The notes below the pieces were generated by a model. That model did not search any database, had not been told where the DNA came from, and saw nothing but the letters and a program-made list of their open reading frames with translations. A program made the translations under genes and the position numbers. A DNA stretch of 64,000 nucleotides from the NCBI GenBank assembly GCA_911728435.2, contig OU452211.1, positions 13,188,428 to 13,252,427 of the forward strand, given 5' to 3'. This stretch comes from Apoderus coryli (taxonomy: Eukaryota > Arthropoda > Insecta > Coleoptera > Attelabidae). Below are positions 36,955 through 48,800 of this stretch, piece by piece; position 1 is the stretch's first letter; the number at the start of each line of letters is the position of its first letter.

Positions 36955-36998
36955 TCACCAGACGGCCGTTTCGTCGATCCACGACTCATCAGTGGTGA
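36955..36998 (-). ncRNA. Type I hammerhead ribozyme core
   Basis: Read on the minus strand from 36998: stem I 5' strand TCACCA; CTGATGA (36992-36986); stem II GTCG, loop TGGAT, CGAC; GAAA (36972-36969); a short stem III from A-CGG-CCG-T; C as the nucleotide before cleavage (36961); stem I 3' strand TGGTGA (36960-36955). Stem I pairs 6 of 6 and stem II 4 of 4, and every conserved core position is present. Minimal type I hammerheads with a very short stem III are known from Penelope-like elements and retrozymes, where they often act as dimers. Predicted cleavage lies between 36961 and 36960. Activity is inferred from the motif only. Confidence 0.8.
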
Positions 36999-37137
36999 TC
37001 GGTCAGTAGTTGACAGCCAAATTCTCGTAAATAATGTGGTATACACCCCACACGGTACATAGATGTAAAAGGATGTGTTTGGCGACATCTAGTTTTATCG
37101 TTGGTAGTACGCCGAGTGAACAACAGTTCCTATATCG

Positions 37138-37200
37138 ATTATACTGACCGATGAGTCGTGGATCGACGAAACGGCCGTCTGGTGAAAGCATGGTGGTGTG
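37138..37200 (+). ncRNA. Defective inverted copy of the hammerhead
   Basis: The plus strand repeats the minus-strand hammerhead and its flanks (CTGACCGAT, then GAGTCGTGGATCGACGAAAC and GTCTGGTGAAAG) but lacks about 10 nt that hold the stem I 5' strand and most of the CTGATGA box. It should therefore be inactive. With the copy at 36950-37012 it forms a palindrome with a spacer of about 125 bp. Confidence 0.7.
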
Positions 37201-38655
37201 AAACAAATTTCCAACATAACTTAAAGTCTTGTTGCTTTATGTAACAAGCAATTCTTAAATAAAGCCTCCCTGCTAGGGGATTCGGGCGCATCTAGTGTTG
37301 GCAATAGGATATATTGGAGTTGTTACTTCTTGTCCGGCCATCGTTTGTGAACTGTGTTTCACCCGGCATATTGCCTGTTCACGCTAGGTGTCGCAAAAAC
37401 ATCTCTCTCTCAAAAATAGTAATCCTAATTTAGTGATTAAAATTAATAACAAGGACACTGAAGTGGATAAAAATAGAGTTAAAAAGTATACTTAATGAAT
37501 AAACATTTAAAAAAAATAAATTATTTTCGATAGGAGGTGTACACACTGTATAGTAGATTTAAGTTTAATATTTTTTATTTTATTTTATTTTATTTTAAGT
37601 AAGCAATAATGTTTAGACAGGTAAGCATAATAATTTAAGTAGATTAAGTAAATATTGAGTGCATTGTACATAATTGTAGATATGTTAATTTTAGAATACA
37701 ATAAAAGTTAAGTCGAAACAGAATGGTTATATCAATACCCTAACCACCCCTTATGGATATGGTTAACACACAATATCACTGGTCCTCCTCCTTCAAAACG
37801 CTACGGAAATATGTCATCAGAGTCAACTGCTTTGTTGTTTTTTAGTTGTAAAATATTCCTATTTACGCGGCAAATCCTTTGCAAAGATGGAGTATTATTT
37901 TAAACAGTTACCAATTTAAAATAAATTATGTAAAATCAGAAATCGGGTTGTCTAACATCTAACGAAAAATTAGACTATTCACATTTTTTTTTATTTGGAA
38001 GATAATTTTCCAAATAGATTATCGTAACATTGCATTGCTTATAATACCAAAATAGATCCAATTTTAAAAAAGTATTTTACACGGTTGTTCAGAGAAAGTA
38101 GCTGATCAATAATTTAAGTTATAATTTCATAAACGCGATCAGCTTAATCTTGAAAATGGTTGTATTTTATGGAGTTACCGTGTTGTATTTCCTAATAAGT
38201 TACAAGAAGTTTTGTGAAAAGAAATTCGTTTAAGTCACATGGGCACAAATAAATGTCAAACTATGGCAAGACATATTTTTGGTGGCCAGTGCTAGATCAG
38301 ACACAAATTCATTTCATGAGTTATTTTTTCTATTAAAACTGAAGACAACCAATTAGGTGACCTGTCGTAAATAAACGAAAGTACTTTGGCACTTCTTTAG
38401 ATCTTGAGCCTGACAACAATGACAACAACGTCAAATTAATTTGAATTATATTGGTAGAATTTTAAGGTAAGTTGTCTATCTATCTAGTTAAGTAAATATT
38501 TACGAATATGTAAATACATATAAATATTGCATTGTAAATGTAATATTTAAGGGAGAATAGTGTAGTGTATTTGTATATTATATATTTTTTTTATTATGGC
38601 TTTAACAAACTGTTATTTACCCAGCAGCATTTGTATACATTCTTTTGGTTTACCG
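37201..38655. other. Intergenic, no gene recognised
   Basis: AT-rich with a TTTTA run at about 37575-37597. No env continuation, LTR or host exon could be identified. Confidence 0.4.
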
Positions 38656-39803
38656 CACAGAAAAAAAAAACTTGGTTTATCCAAATATAAAATATTATTT
38701 AGAGGTGAATTTGCTAGTTTTCGCAAAATTTTTGTTAAAGTAGTAAATGTAGTTATCAAGTATGAGTAACTACATTATCTAAAAACGACAATTTTTCCTG
38801 CTAAGCTGATATCTTCTCATCTAAACGAGACTTGTATGTGCATTAGTTAAATAAGATTTCAAATTGTGAACCTATATAAAATTTTATTTGCGCTAAATGA
38901 GTTCGGTATTCTGTTTGAATTAGGTATTGTACACCTACAGATTTCCATACGTACCCACTTAGGTGTAGCTATTATTATTAAGAAAATACTTAATGAGGTA
39001 ATTAGGTAGGTACCTATACGTACCTAACTATTCTCAAAAATCGTTTTATTAAACCCAAAACTAAATTAGTTCTAATAGGAACATATACCTACCTACCTAT
39101 AAATTTTATTTATCTGCTTTAGTATATTAATGGACCTAGGTATGTACATTATAATATTTAAGTGTAAATAAGATTTTAACAACTAAGTAAGTACATAGCT
39201 AAAATAGGCACTGATTTAATTAAATCTGTGTAATAGTTATTTTACCTAATAGTTCTCATTTACAAAATTTCTATCCTCCAAAATACCTATCGAATTATTT
39301 TATCTGGTAGAGATGGGAACCTATAGTTGTCTACATAAGTCGTCATTCTATTCCAGCCAACGGTTATTCCCCGTTCTACCTAATGTGTTTGTCCCCGCTG
39401 CTAGTCCACGTACCTAAAACCCTTTGTAGGAGCAGGTGCCGACAACAACATCTTCTATGTGTACCACGTTGTACCTAGCGCGTCTCATTTGGTGTAGAGG
39501 GAGGGGGTTTCATTTTGGTATTTTTTGATTAGAGTCTTGGCGTCGCTCTAACTAGGATCTAGTTATTTGGTGTTCTAATCTGAAGATATTTTAATTTAAT
39601 ATATTAAATTTTGATTTATTAATAGTAAGTGTATACCTAGATATTGATATCCCAATTTCTACAAGTGGTGAGGACGGACTAGGTATACAGACAGTAACAG
39701 ATATGTATTAGGTATAACAATGTGCATCCAACATAATTAAGTGTACTTAGTGATTAGTTTGGTGTGTTGAGTTTTGTTAAATATTCATATATTATTAATA
39801 ACA

Positions 39804-39867
39804 ATGGAGGAAACAAAAGAAATATTAATTAGCTGGAATTTGGGGGAGCTCGTTGTTACTTTTCTCG
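39804..39867 (+). CDS. Candidate first exon of an element-borne gene, copy A
   Basis: AACAATGGAGG opens 21 codons (MEETKEILISWNL...) ending at TCTCG|GTAAGTA, a strong donor. The same exon with one amino-acid change (G to W) is kept in copy B at 60026-60089. The ISWNL.EL pattern recalls the start of SAM-type domains found in some insect repeat proteins, but it is too short to assign. The downstream exons are not found, so they are lost or unrecognised. Confidence 0.35.
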
Positions 39868-40539
39868 GTAAGTAAATTATAATAATTATTATTTAATTAT
39901 TTATTTTTATAATTTTACGACCAATGCAAACAATCTTATTTCATGGCAATATCAGATATAATCTTTGGCAATAGATACCTATCTAGTTACGTATTATTTA
40001 GTAGGTACTTAATCCTAATTTAAAATACTTTTTCTAATTTAATCAATCTTAATATGGTATTCCTCCATTTACAGCAAGTAAACAATAGTTTAGATGGGTT
40101 CACGATAATATATTTAATTTGCCAGGGACGGATTAATTTTTAGCAAATTAATGCAGTTTTTCAAAAGAAGTTACATAAATATTTTAGCTGGGTATGACTT
40201 TTTTCTTTTTTTGTAAAGGTATGTATTGATTTGTTTACCATTTTACCAATGTCTGTGAATTAGGAGTTGTGGATTGGAATTCTTATCATTCCTCGTACGT
40301 ACCGGTAGAATCTGTTATTTTACTTAGTTTCCTCATAAGGAATCTAAAGTTTCTTTGATAATTTTTTTTTTGTTTCAGCGTCATTGTTTTTCGGAAAAAC
40401 TCGATTTTTTTTTTAAATAGCCAATACTTACATTTTAGGTTTATTTGTCCCCAAATTAGATAACTACCTAGTACCTAGTTAGTAGATCTTGAAATGTATA
40501 ATATTTATAGTAGAAAATGAATTAGGTATAAACTATATT

Positions 40540-41400
40540 TTACAAGGCCGTATTTTTTTAAGAAAATGCATTTTTTTGCGATTTTAGTTTTTATTGCTTT
40601 CTGACATTATTTTTACTGATATAAAAAACTTAAAAACTCTCATTGTTACTTTTTTATGAAAATAATATAGCGTTTACAAATTTTCATTACGACGTTTCGT
40701 TTTTGAAAAACCATCAACTTCGATTTTTTAAATACGGCCCTCGATTTTTATTGTTAAATTTAAAGCCATTTTCAAAACAAAAATAGATGTAACGGAATGG
40801 TTTCAACAAGTTTTCAGTATTTTTAGCTGTTATTTAAACTTCAAGAAAAACCGCCATAGTTTGGCACTTATTTTGCGTAAAAGAAAGAAAGGCGTTTCTT
40901 TAATAATTTCAAAAAGCACAAACATTTTAACTAAATTTAAAAAACTGCGTACAGAATAAAATGTGCTGACAGAAATAACTGGCAAATAATTATAAATAAT
41001 TTTGATTAACGTCGAAAGAATTTTATTGCCAAAATTACTAATTAGGTATATACTCTGCATTCAGTCAGTTAAGTCCCAAACTATGGCGATTTTTCTTGAA
41101 TAAGTTTAAATAACAACTAAAAATACTGAAAAGTTGTTTAAACCACCTATTTTTGAATTGAAAATGGCTTTAAATTTAACAATAGAAAATCAAGGGCCGT
41201 ATTTAAAAAATCGAAGTTGATGGTTTTTCGAAAACGAAACGTCGAGTCTCCTCAAAAAGCAACAATGAGAAAGTGCTTTTCATTTTTTTTATATATCTGT
41301 AAAAATAATGTCTGAAATCAATAAAAACTAATATCGCAAAAGTTGATTTTTAAGAAATTCTCGAAAACTGCTAAATTTACTTTACTTTTGAAAACACCAT
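40540..41400. repeat. Internal inverted repeat of copy A
   Basis: About 340 bp at 40540-40880 is complementary to about 41060-41390, with GATGTAACGG-type sequence in the loop. Frames crossing it (40800-40960) are by-products of the palindrome. The same structure lies at 58560-59330 in copy B. Confidence 0.65.
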
Positions 41401-41689
41401 TTAAAAGGTGTTTAAATTGTACAACTTTTCTCTAAGTTAACCGACATTGTCACTCCGACCGTTTCCAAGATTAACCAACCCTAGTTGTTTAGGTGCTGAG
41501 CAATATTCTCAGGAATTCCGGCAAAGGATTCAGCCGCATTATACCTACCCACTTTAACATGTGTAGATTGAAGTTTGACTATATATACCTAGCTTAGGTA
41601 TATTACTTATACCTAATACAAGATTTTCAGTAGGCTTAAGTTTATTTTAAAAAAATAAATAAATAAGACTACTACACTAAAAACCTGAT

Positions 41690-42250
41690 GGTGGTTCAGA
41701 TAAAAAAACGTAAGCACCACAGGGACCCCCAAATCTTGTCTACCCCTTCTAGAAAAAATTACTAGAAGAGAGACAAACACTATTTGTCATTTAAATAAAA
41801 ATATATTGTATGTTAGCAAAGTTTATTAGTTATTTTAGTAATGTAGAAAAATTTACTGGATAGACATTAAACGAGTATCATCACTAAAATAACTAGTAAA
41901 CTTTGCTAGCATACAATATATTTTTATTTAAATGACAAATAGTGTTTGTCTCTCCCAGACAAGGAGCATATGTAAACTATTCAAGAATATTATCTAAATG
42001 ACATAATGTCTATCCAGTAAATTTTTCTACATTACTAAAATTACTAATAAACTTTGCTGGCATACAATATATTTTTATTTAAATGACAAAAAGTGTTTGT
42101 CTCTTTTAGACAAGAAGCATATGTAAACTATTCAAGAATATTAGGTATCTAAATGACATAATGTCTATCCAGTAAATTTTTCTAGAAGGGGTAGACAAGG
42201 TTTTGGCTGTCCCTGTGGTGCTTACGTTTTTTATCTATCTGAACCAAGTT
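41690..42250. repeat. Foldback with inverted and tandem subrepeats at the right end of copy A
   Basis: GGTTCAGATAAAAAAACGTAAGCACCACAGGGAC opens it at 41694 (shown here only by its type: GGTTCAGATA then CGTAAGCACCACAGGGAC) and the complement closes it at about 42245. Inside, blocks with TTGTCATTTAAATAAAAATATATTGTATG and AATGTCTATCCAGTAAATTTTTC types alternate in both orientations three times. Copy B has the equivalent at 57658-58225. Confidence 0.65.
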
Positions 42251-42265
42251 TTTTTTTTCTGTGCG

Positions 42266-42873
42266 TGTATCTACAGTACGAATGTATTTATCTTTTAATT
42301 TTGACTGTATGTATAGAAATATTATTAAAGTCACTTTAAATTCGGGAATCGAACTGAATGGTTGTTATTATTATATATTTATCTACGCTAATTATATGTA
42401 TAATATATTATAAATTACTATAATAATAATAGCAATACGCAATATGCTAATCTTTACCTATAAAAAATATATCTATCAATAAGAACGGAATACGGACACA
42501 CTGTAGGTACACGAAAATTACACTTAAGTTTTCTGATTATAAAATATGTATAATTTATATAGTTAATATTATTTGTCCATATACACACTCATTTTAAATA
42601 AAACAAAAAATTACTTATTCAGTATTTAGAAATATATAAACAACTTAGCATTTTGTTATAGACTGAAGGTCTCACATCAGATTCAAGTTTATTTCCTGAA
42701 TAATTAACATGAAGCGGACCATTCTTGAATTTCATATTATTTGATGGCAAAATAAAATATCCTTAGTATTAGTTTGATCTTCCAGATACATAAACTACAC
42801 GGAATACCAGTTGTGTTAAAACTAGATAATATTATAAAATTTTATTTTTATAGAATTAATTTAGTTTAAAGAA
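42266..42873. other. Upstream region of the NRF-6-like gene
   Basis: AT-rich, no element recognised. The promoter and 5' UTR of the gene starting at 42874 are expected here. Confidence 0.4.
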
Positions 42874-45800
42874 ATGTGTCCGATTAAAAAGATTAATAAT
42901 AAGCAATGCCTGACATTATTCCTTATTGCTGTAAGCTTATTTTGTTCAGGTGTAACTGAAAATAATAATATTATTGTTAATAGGAATACAAATAATAGTT
43001 TTGTGAATAGTAGTAATTTAAATAATTATTCTGAAAAGGCGATTTATAATACACGTGACTATAGTAACGAACTCACCGATTATAACATCAGTAAAGGTAA
43101 GACCAAATTAATTCTCAAATAAATTATTACTAACGTATTCCAATATAAATACAGGGTGAGTCACGAGGAACTGTACATACTTCTACCATAAGTAGAGGCA
43201 CGTTAGGGGATTATCAAATGACCATTAAAAAATGTCTCCTTGTTTTGGTTATTAATATACAGGGTGAATTGTGGATCTTCACCAAAAGAATGTTTCGTCA
43301 TATCTTTTCAATTTATCTCATTTTTTTATAAAAGTGTGTATTGGTGTCTGGCAACCAACTGACATATTCAGAATTGAAAAAATCCAGGTCCGTCTTCGAG
43401 AAAATTTGTGGGATTGCTTCATATTCAACACTTCACCCTGTATATAATTTTTCAAAAATCTGATATAATTTTTTGCAGAGAGCATAAATAGACAGTTAGA
43501 CCTGGGTATTTGAATTTTTTGTTACACTCACCACACAGTTCCAATTAAAGATTCATTTTAGAACCAAATTGAAAATTGGCAATAACTACACTGAAAAAAA
43601 TATTGTACGTAAAACCAATGAATGGTTGTCATCAATATTTTGAACATTAATATTATGAATTGGTCACTGTTACAATGAATTTTGATCATAAATTAATAAT
43701 TTCATACATAGAAACAATGTACGATGAAACATTAATCAATAAATGCAAGACATCGAAAATTTATGTTTTTTTTTCATCAATATAATGTCACTATTTATTG
43801 CTTCAATGTTTTAAATTTATTAATTTATGCTCTTCGCCTTTAAAACAATAATTTGTAAATCATACACCTATGAACAGCGAACAGAAAAACTAATAAACGA
43901 TCATCGTTGATTCAATGGATGCTAAGCATTAATTTTACGAACCTAACCATTAAATTCTGAATAACGCGCGCAAATCAATGCACCCGGACCATAGACTGAA
44001 TACTCAAAACATTCACATTATGACATTCTCATAGACTTTTTGTTTACGCGTCCTTTTTGTTTTGTTTAGTTAAATGTATACAGTTGAAAAGTGAAGTGTG
44101 TTCCTAAATCTATTTTTAAAATTTGTTCCCAAATAATACAACAAATGTAGAAATATAAGGTAAGTAGTAATCCTTTTATATAAGTACCATTTAGTAAAAT
44201 ACAAAACTAAAGTCAGTTTAAAACGAAAAAAAACACAGTGCGGTATTCCTTTGTAATGTTGAAAACCCGCCGATACGAGGGGAGAAATTTTATGGGCTCT
44301 TCATGGATGTTTAGTGCTATCTGCTAAGCTATGTTCCAAAGGTGCCAGTGGAAAGATAAGCCATTTAAAGTACACAATAAAAGACTCTCAAGAATCTTTT
44401 TTATTTTGTGCTAAAACAGTTCAAGAAATAGAAGAACATATAATACACCTTAAAGGAAGAAAATCTGCAATTCAACCGTACTTATGGGTTCTATAAGTCT
44501 ATTCTAAAGGCGCACACTGTTTACTTAAAAACCTGTTATTTTGATTAATAATAATAATATAATAAATGACTTTATTGAGAACTTAGAAAAGTTTCACAAA
44601 AGGCGAAGTCGATGCACAGCCTCCTAGCTTAACATATTAGCAATACTAAAGATAACTGCATAATAATAACAACAACAAAAACCCTGATACATAAAAAAAG
44701 GCAATGATTCCTGGATGCCCTGCGGCACTACGCAATGTCCTGGGCCCAGACACTGCCGTTCCCAAAATGACAACCTGACTTCTATCATTTACATATGTTC
44801 CGAGTAGAGACACAGCAGACTCCCCAAAGCCCAGGTAACCCACAATAGCCAGCAACAAACCATGATCAATGCGGTCAAATGCCCCTTGCGTAGTCCAACA
44901 GCAGCAATGCCGTCAATCGACCCTGATCTACCGCCCCCAATGCATCATCCAGTATTTTAAGTCATGTCGTGGAGCAACTGTGACCCTGACGGAACCCAGA
45001 CTGGACCTCCGACAACAACCCATGCCCATCAAGATATGTTTTCATTTGATTGCAGATCAATAACCTTGGAGATCGCTGAGAGTATATTAATCGGTCTATA
45101 AGATCCTTAAATGTTGATGGAGTTTTAGTTTTGGGATTGGAATGACATTGGCTTCTTTCCAACATGTTGGGAAGTTCCTCGTTTCTATATAGTAATTAGC
45201 TAGATGCTCTATAAAGGGCATTATAAACGGACAACTACTACTACTAGCATATCAATACTGATCATGTCACTGCCTACAGCATTTGACTTAATCCCAGGCA
45301 ATGCATCAAGTATCTCCCCAAGATCCACCATTGTAAATTCAAAGTTAATATCAGGCCTAATTTTATTACCTAAGTAAAAATTGATCGTTCCTGGGTCCGG
45401 ATTGTTGATAGAAGTGGCCACAAAAAATCATTAATATTATCAACATCATGAATAAAAGATGGTATTGTGATATTTTCCCTTGCATAAATGTTTAGATCTC
45501 GTAATAATTTCCAATTTTGTTTAGAAGAATTTCCGCGTACTTTAGTTTCGAAATATAGTTTTTTCTCCCTTTTCACCTCAGACGACAGACGAATCTGACA
45601 TGTTTAGCATTTAATATTAACTAAATTAAAAATAAAGCCTTTATATTTCGAGTATCGTACAAATATGATTTAATTTATTCACAAAGCAGATGCATCAAAT
45701 CAATGGACGTACAACAAGATAATTTTGAGTCTTATTTGGGCTTTTAAATTCTCTAACCATTGGTACTAGTATATTTGAACCATACTGCACTTTGCAGTAC

Positions 45801-48800
45801 ACATAATTCATATGTACCTATATGCTCGCGATTATTGATTGAATACAGAACAATAATTTCAATCTTTCGTAATAATAATTTCCGGCGAACACAATTACGT
45901 AAAACAATTATTACAACCCAATGTAATAATCAGCTAACATTGGTTTAACGTACAAAAGTCATAGATTCATGTTTCTCGTTCGTAACATTAATAACCTTCA
46001 TACATCGGTTTAATGTACAAAAATCATAGATTAATGTTCATCGTTCGTAACATTAATAACCAGCTAACATCGGTTTTACGTATTGGAGACATAAACTAAT
46101 CTTCATCGTTCGTAACATTAACAACCTGGTAACATCGTTTTAACGTACAGGAGTTATAAATTAATGTCCATCATTCGTAAGATCAAGAACCGGCGAGCAT
46201 AAATTTAAGTTCTTTATTTATTAATTCAACGTACAGAATTCGCTACCGAATTTATGTACGAACGTTCATTGTATTAATGTCACCCCTCATCGGCTCAAAT
46301 TTAATGTTGACGTTCATTAATTTGAAGCACTTTTTTATTAATATCACGTACCTTTTCGGTTCAGTGTATGGTACTGTACAATAATGTTTAGTTATTAAAA
46401 AGAAATCGTAAAAATAGACAGAAACGACACACACTGTGCTCTAGTATGGTAAACGCCATAATTTGAATTGATTTACAGGGCCGGATTTAAAAATCTGGCA
46501 TATCTGGTTCATCCCAATAATTTACCCTGCATGTAACTTTTTCCACCCGTAATAGACAGAAAACAGAAAAAAAATGATTGTAATAATCTAGTTTTCTTAT
46601 TTGTTTGAGGAAAACTCATGTGTCTAATTATTTTAATCGGAATGAAATGAACAAGCCAGGGAAATGTTTATTCATAAATTAAGAAATAAAATAAAAAACA
46701 CTAAAATATTAAAATGGAATAGTGGGGAAAAGTTGTGTGATGTTTAGACACCCATTTTTTCTAAATAACGTTTTCTTATAAATCGTTGTTTTGGGGTGCC
46801 CCAAGCCGTTTGAAAATTCCAAGTTAGCAAAAAATATCACTTTTAAAATATTAAAATGGAATAGTGGGGGAAAGTTGTGTGATGTTAAGACACCCATTTT
46901 TTCTATATGACGTTTTCTTATAAATCGTTGTTTTGGGGTGCCCTAAGCCGTTTGAAAATTCCAGTTTTTCGAAAATTTCGCTTTTTCAATAATATAAAAA
47001 TAAAATTAATATTTTGTGGAAAATGTATCTAATTTTTTTTACACCAGCTCGAAAAAAAATTACAAATGGATAGTCGTTTTTCTTCTGTTGATTTTAGACA
47101 AAAACATTCACGTTTATTAGCTCTCCATATCATATATGGATATATGGAGACTATTAGTTTCATGAAAAAAAATTTTTTTTTAATTTCACCGGAAATACTT
47201 GTTTTTGGTCATTTTATTAGCTCTCCATATCATATATGTATATATGGAGACTATTAGTTTCATGAAAAAAAAAAATTTTTAATTTCACCGGAAATACTTG
47301 TTTTTGGTCATTTTATACATAAATAAGTAGTTTTAAAAAAATGTCTGTCTGTCTTTTATAGAATTTTCACGGACGCCTATGGAACATTAATTTTTGTCGT
47401 GTATTTTTAACACCAATTCAACTAGTTAAATATAAAATTTTTTACATTTTAATTTTTTTTTATTTTACTCCTTTTTTTACTATTTACGAACGCCTATGTA
47501 AATAAAAATTTTATGCTGCATTTTTTAGGTTATCTTATATGAAAGCTATATATAATTAGCCAATTTTTCTGGTATATTTGGGAAACATTTTTTTTTCATT
47601 TTTGACCCTTTTTTAAGACTATTTTCGAACGCCTGTGTGAACTAATTCTTTTATATAACATTTTTTAGGTTATATTCTATCACAACTATAAAAAATTATT
47701 CAATATTTCGGATAAGTTTAAGAACTATGATTTTTTAAATTTTTGAACCCTCTTTTAAACCCCTTGCCTACGCTCAATGTTAATCACCACCTATAAATAT
47801 CCTGTAGTATTTTCGTACCAAATTCATCTAGTTAAATATCAAAATTTTTACATTTTAATTTTTTTTATTTTACCCCTTTTTCTACTATTTACGAACGCCT
47901 ATGTAAATAAAAATTTTATGCTGCATTTTTTAGGTTATCTTATATCAAAGCTATATTTTTCTGGTATATTTGAGAAACATTTTTTTTCTTTTTTGACCCT
48001 TTTTTTAAACTATTTTCGAACGCCTGTGTGAGCCAATTCTTTTATGGAATATTTTTTAGCTTATATTGTATCACAACTATGAAAAATTATTCCATATTTC
48101 GAATAAGTTTAGGAAATATATATTTTTTATGTTTTGACATCTTTCCCACTATTTACGAACGCCTATGAAAGTAAGTTATTCATGACACATTTTATAGGTT
48201 ATATTCTATCAAAACTATAAATAACTTGTTAATATTTCTGCTATTTTTAAGAAATACGTTTTTTTTTTAATCTTTTTTACCCCATTTTACACTATTTTCG
48301 AACGCCAATGTGGTCTAATATTTTATGTTCAATATTTTAGGTTATATTCAATTAAATGCGTAAAAAACTATGCAGTATTTCGGATAAGTTTAAGAACTAT
48401 GAATTTTTTTAATTTTTGACCCTCTTTTAAACCCTTTGCCTACGCTCACTGTTTCCCAAAATCTAATCAGCTCCTTGCCATGTCCCATAGTATTTTTGTA
48501 CCAAATTTGGTTAAAATCTGTTAAGCGGTTTTTGCGTTTTCGTGGATACAGACAGACATTTTTTTAAAACTACTTATTTATGTATAAAATGACCAAAAAC
48601 AAGTATTTCCGGTGAAAAAAAAAAAAATTTTTTTTTCATGAAACTAATAGTCTCCATATATACATATATTACATATATGATATGGAGAGCTAATAATAAC
48701 CAAAAAGTAGAACAGTTTTAACAATGCGGAACAAAGTAAAAAACAATTAAATAAACATTACGATTATAAAAGATGTTCAAAATGAAATCCATCTGCCTTA

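Larger units (their letters stand above)
38656..42263 (+). mobile_element. CACAG-ended 3.6-kb DNA element, copy A
   Basis: Terminal inverted repeats of about 22 bp (CACAG, a run of A, CTTGGTT) lie at both ends, flanked by CG on each side (38654-38655 and 42264-42265). An inverted twin at 57649-61233 has the same ends, flanked by TA. A short conserved first exon lies at 39804-39867, an internal inverted repeat at about 40540-41400 and a 570-bp foldback at the right end (41690-42250). No complete transposase. CAC-type ends with 2-bp duplications suggest the CACTA/CMC group, as for the CACTG elements, but this is an inference. Confidence 0.75.
43589..46366 (-). mobile_element. CACTG-ended composite DNA element, copy 2 (inverted)
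   Basis: Ends CACTGAAAAAAATATTGTAC and ...TTCAGTG, flanked by TA at 43587-43588 and 46367-46368. It carries the same cargo as copy 1 at 25367-27751: the conserved frame (44275-44496, plus), the LINE fragment (44558-45600, minus) and the 65-bp repeats (45930-46250). It is about 400 bp longer, mainly because more of the LINE is kept. Confidence 0.78.

Noticed and set aside
37261..37420. LTR of the errantivirus-like element
   Set aside because: No matching repeat upstream of the env remnant and no recognisable primer-binding or polypurine site.
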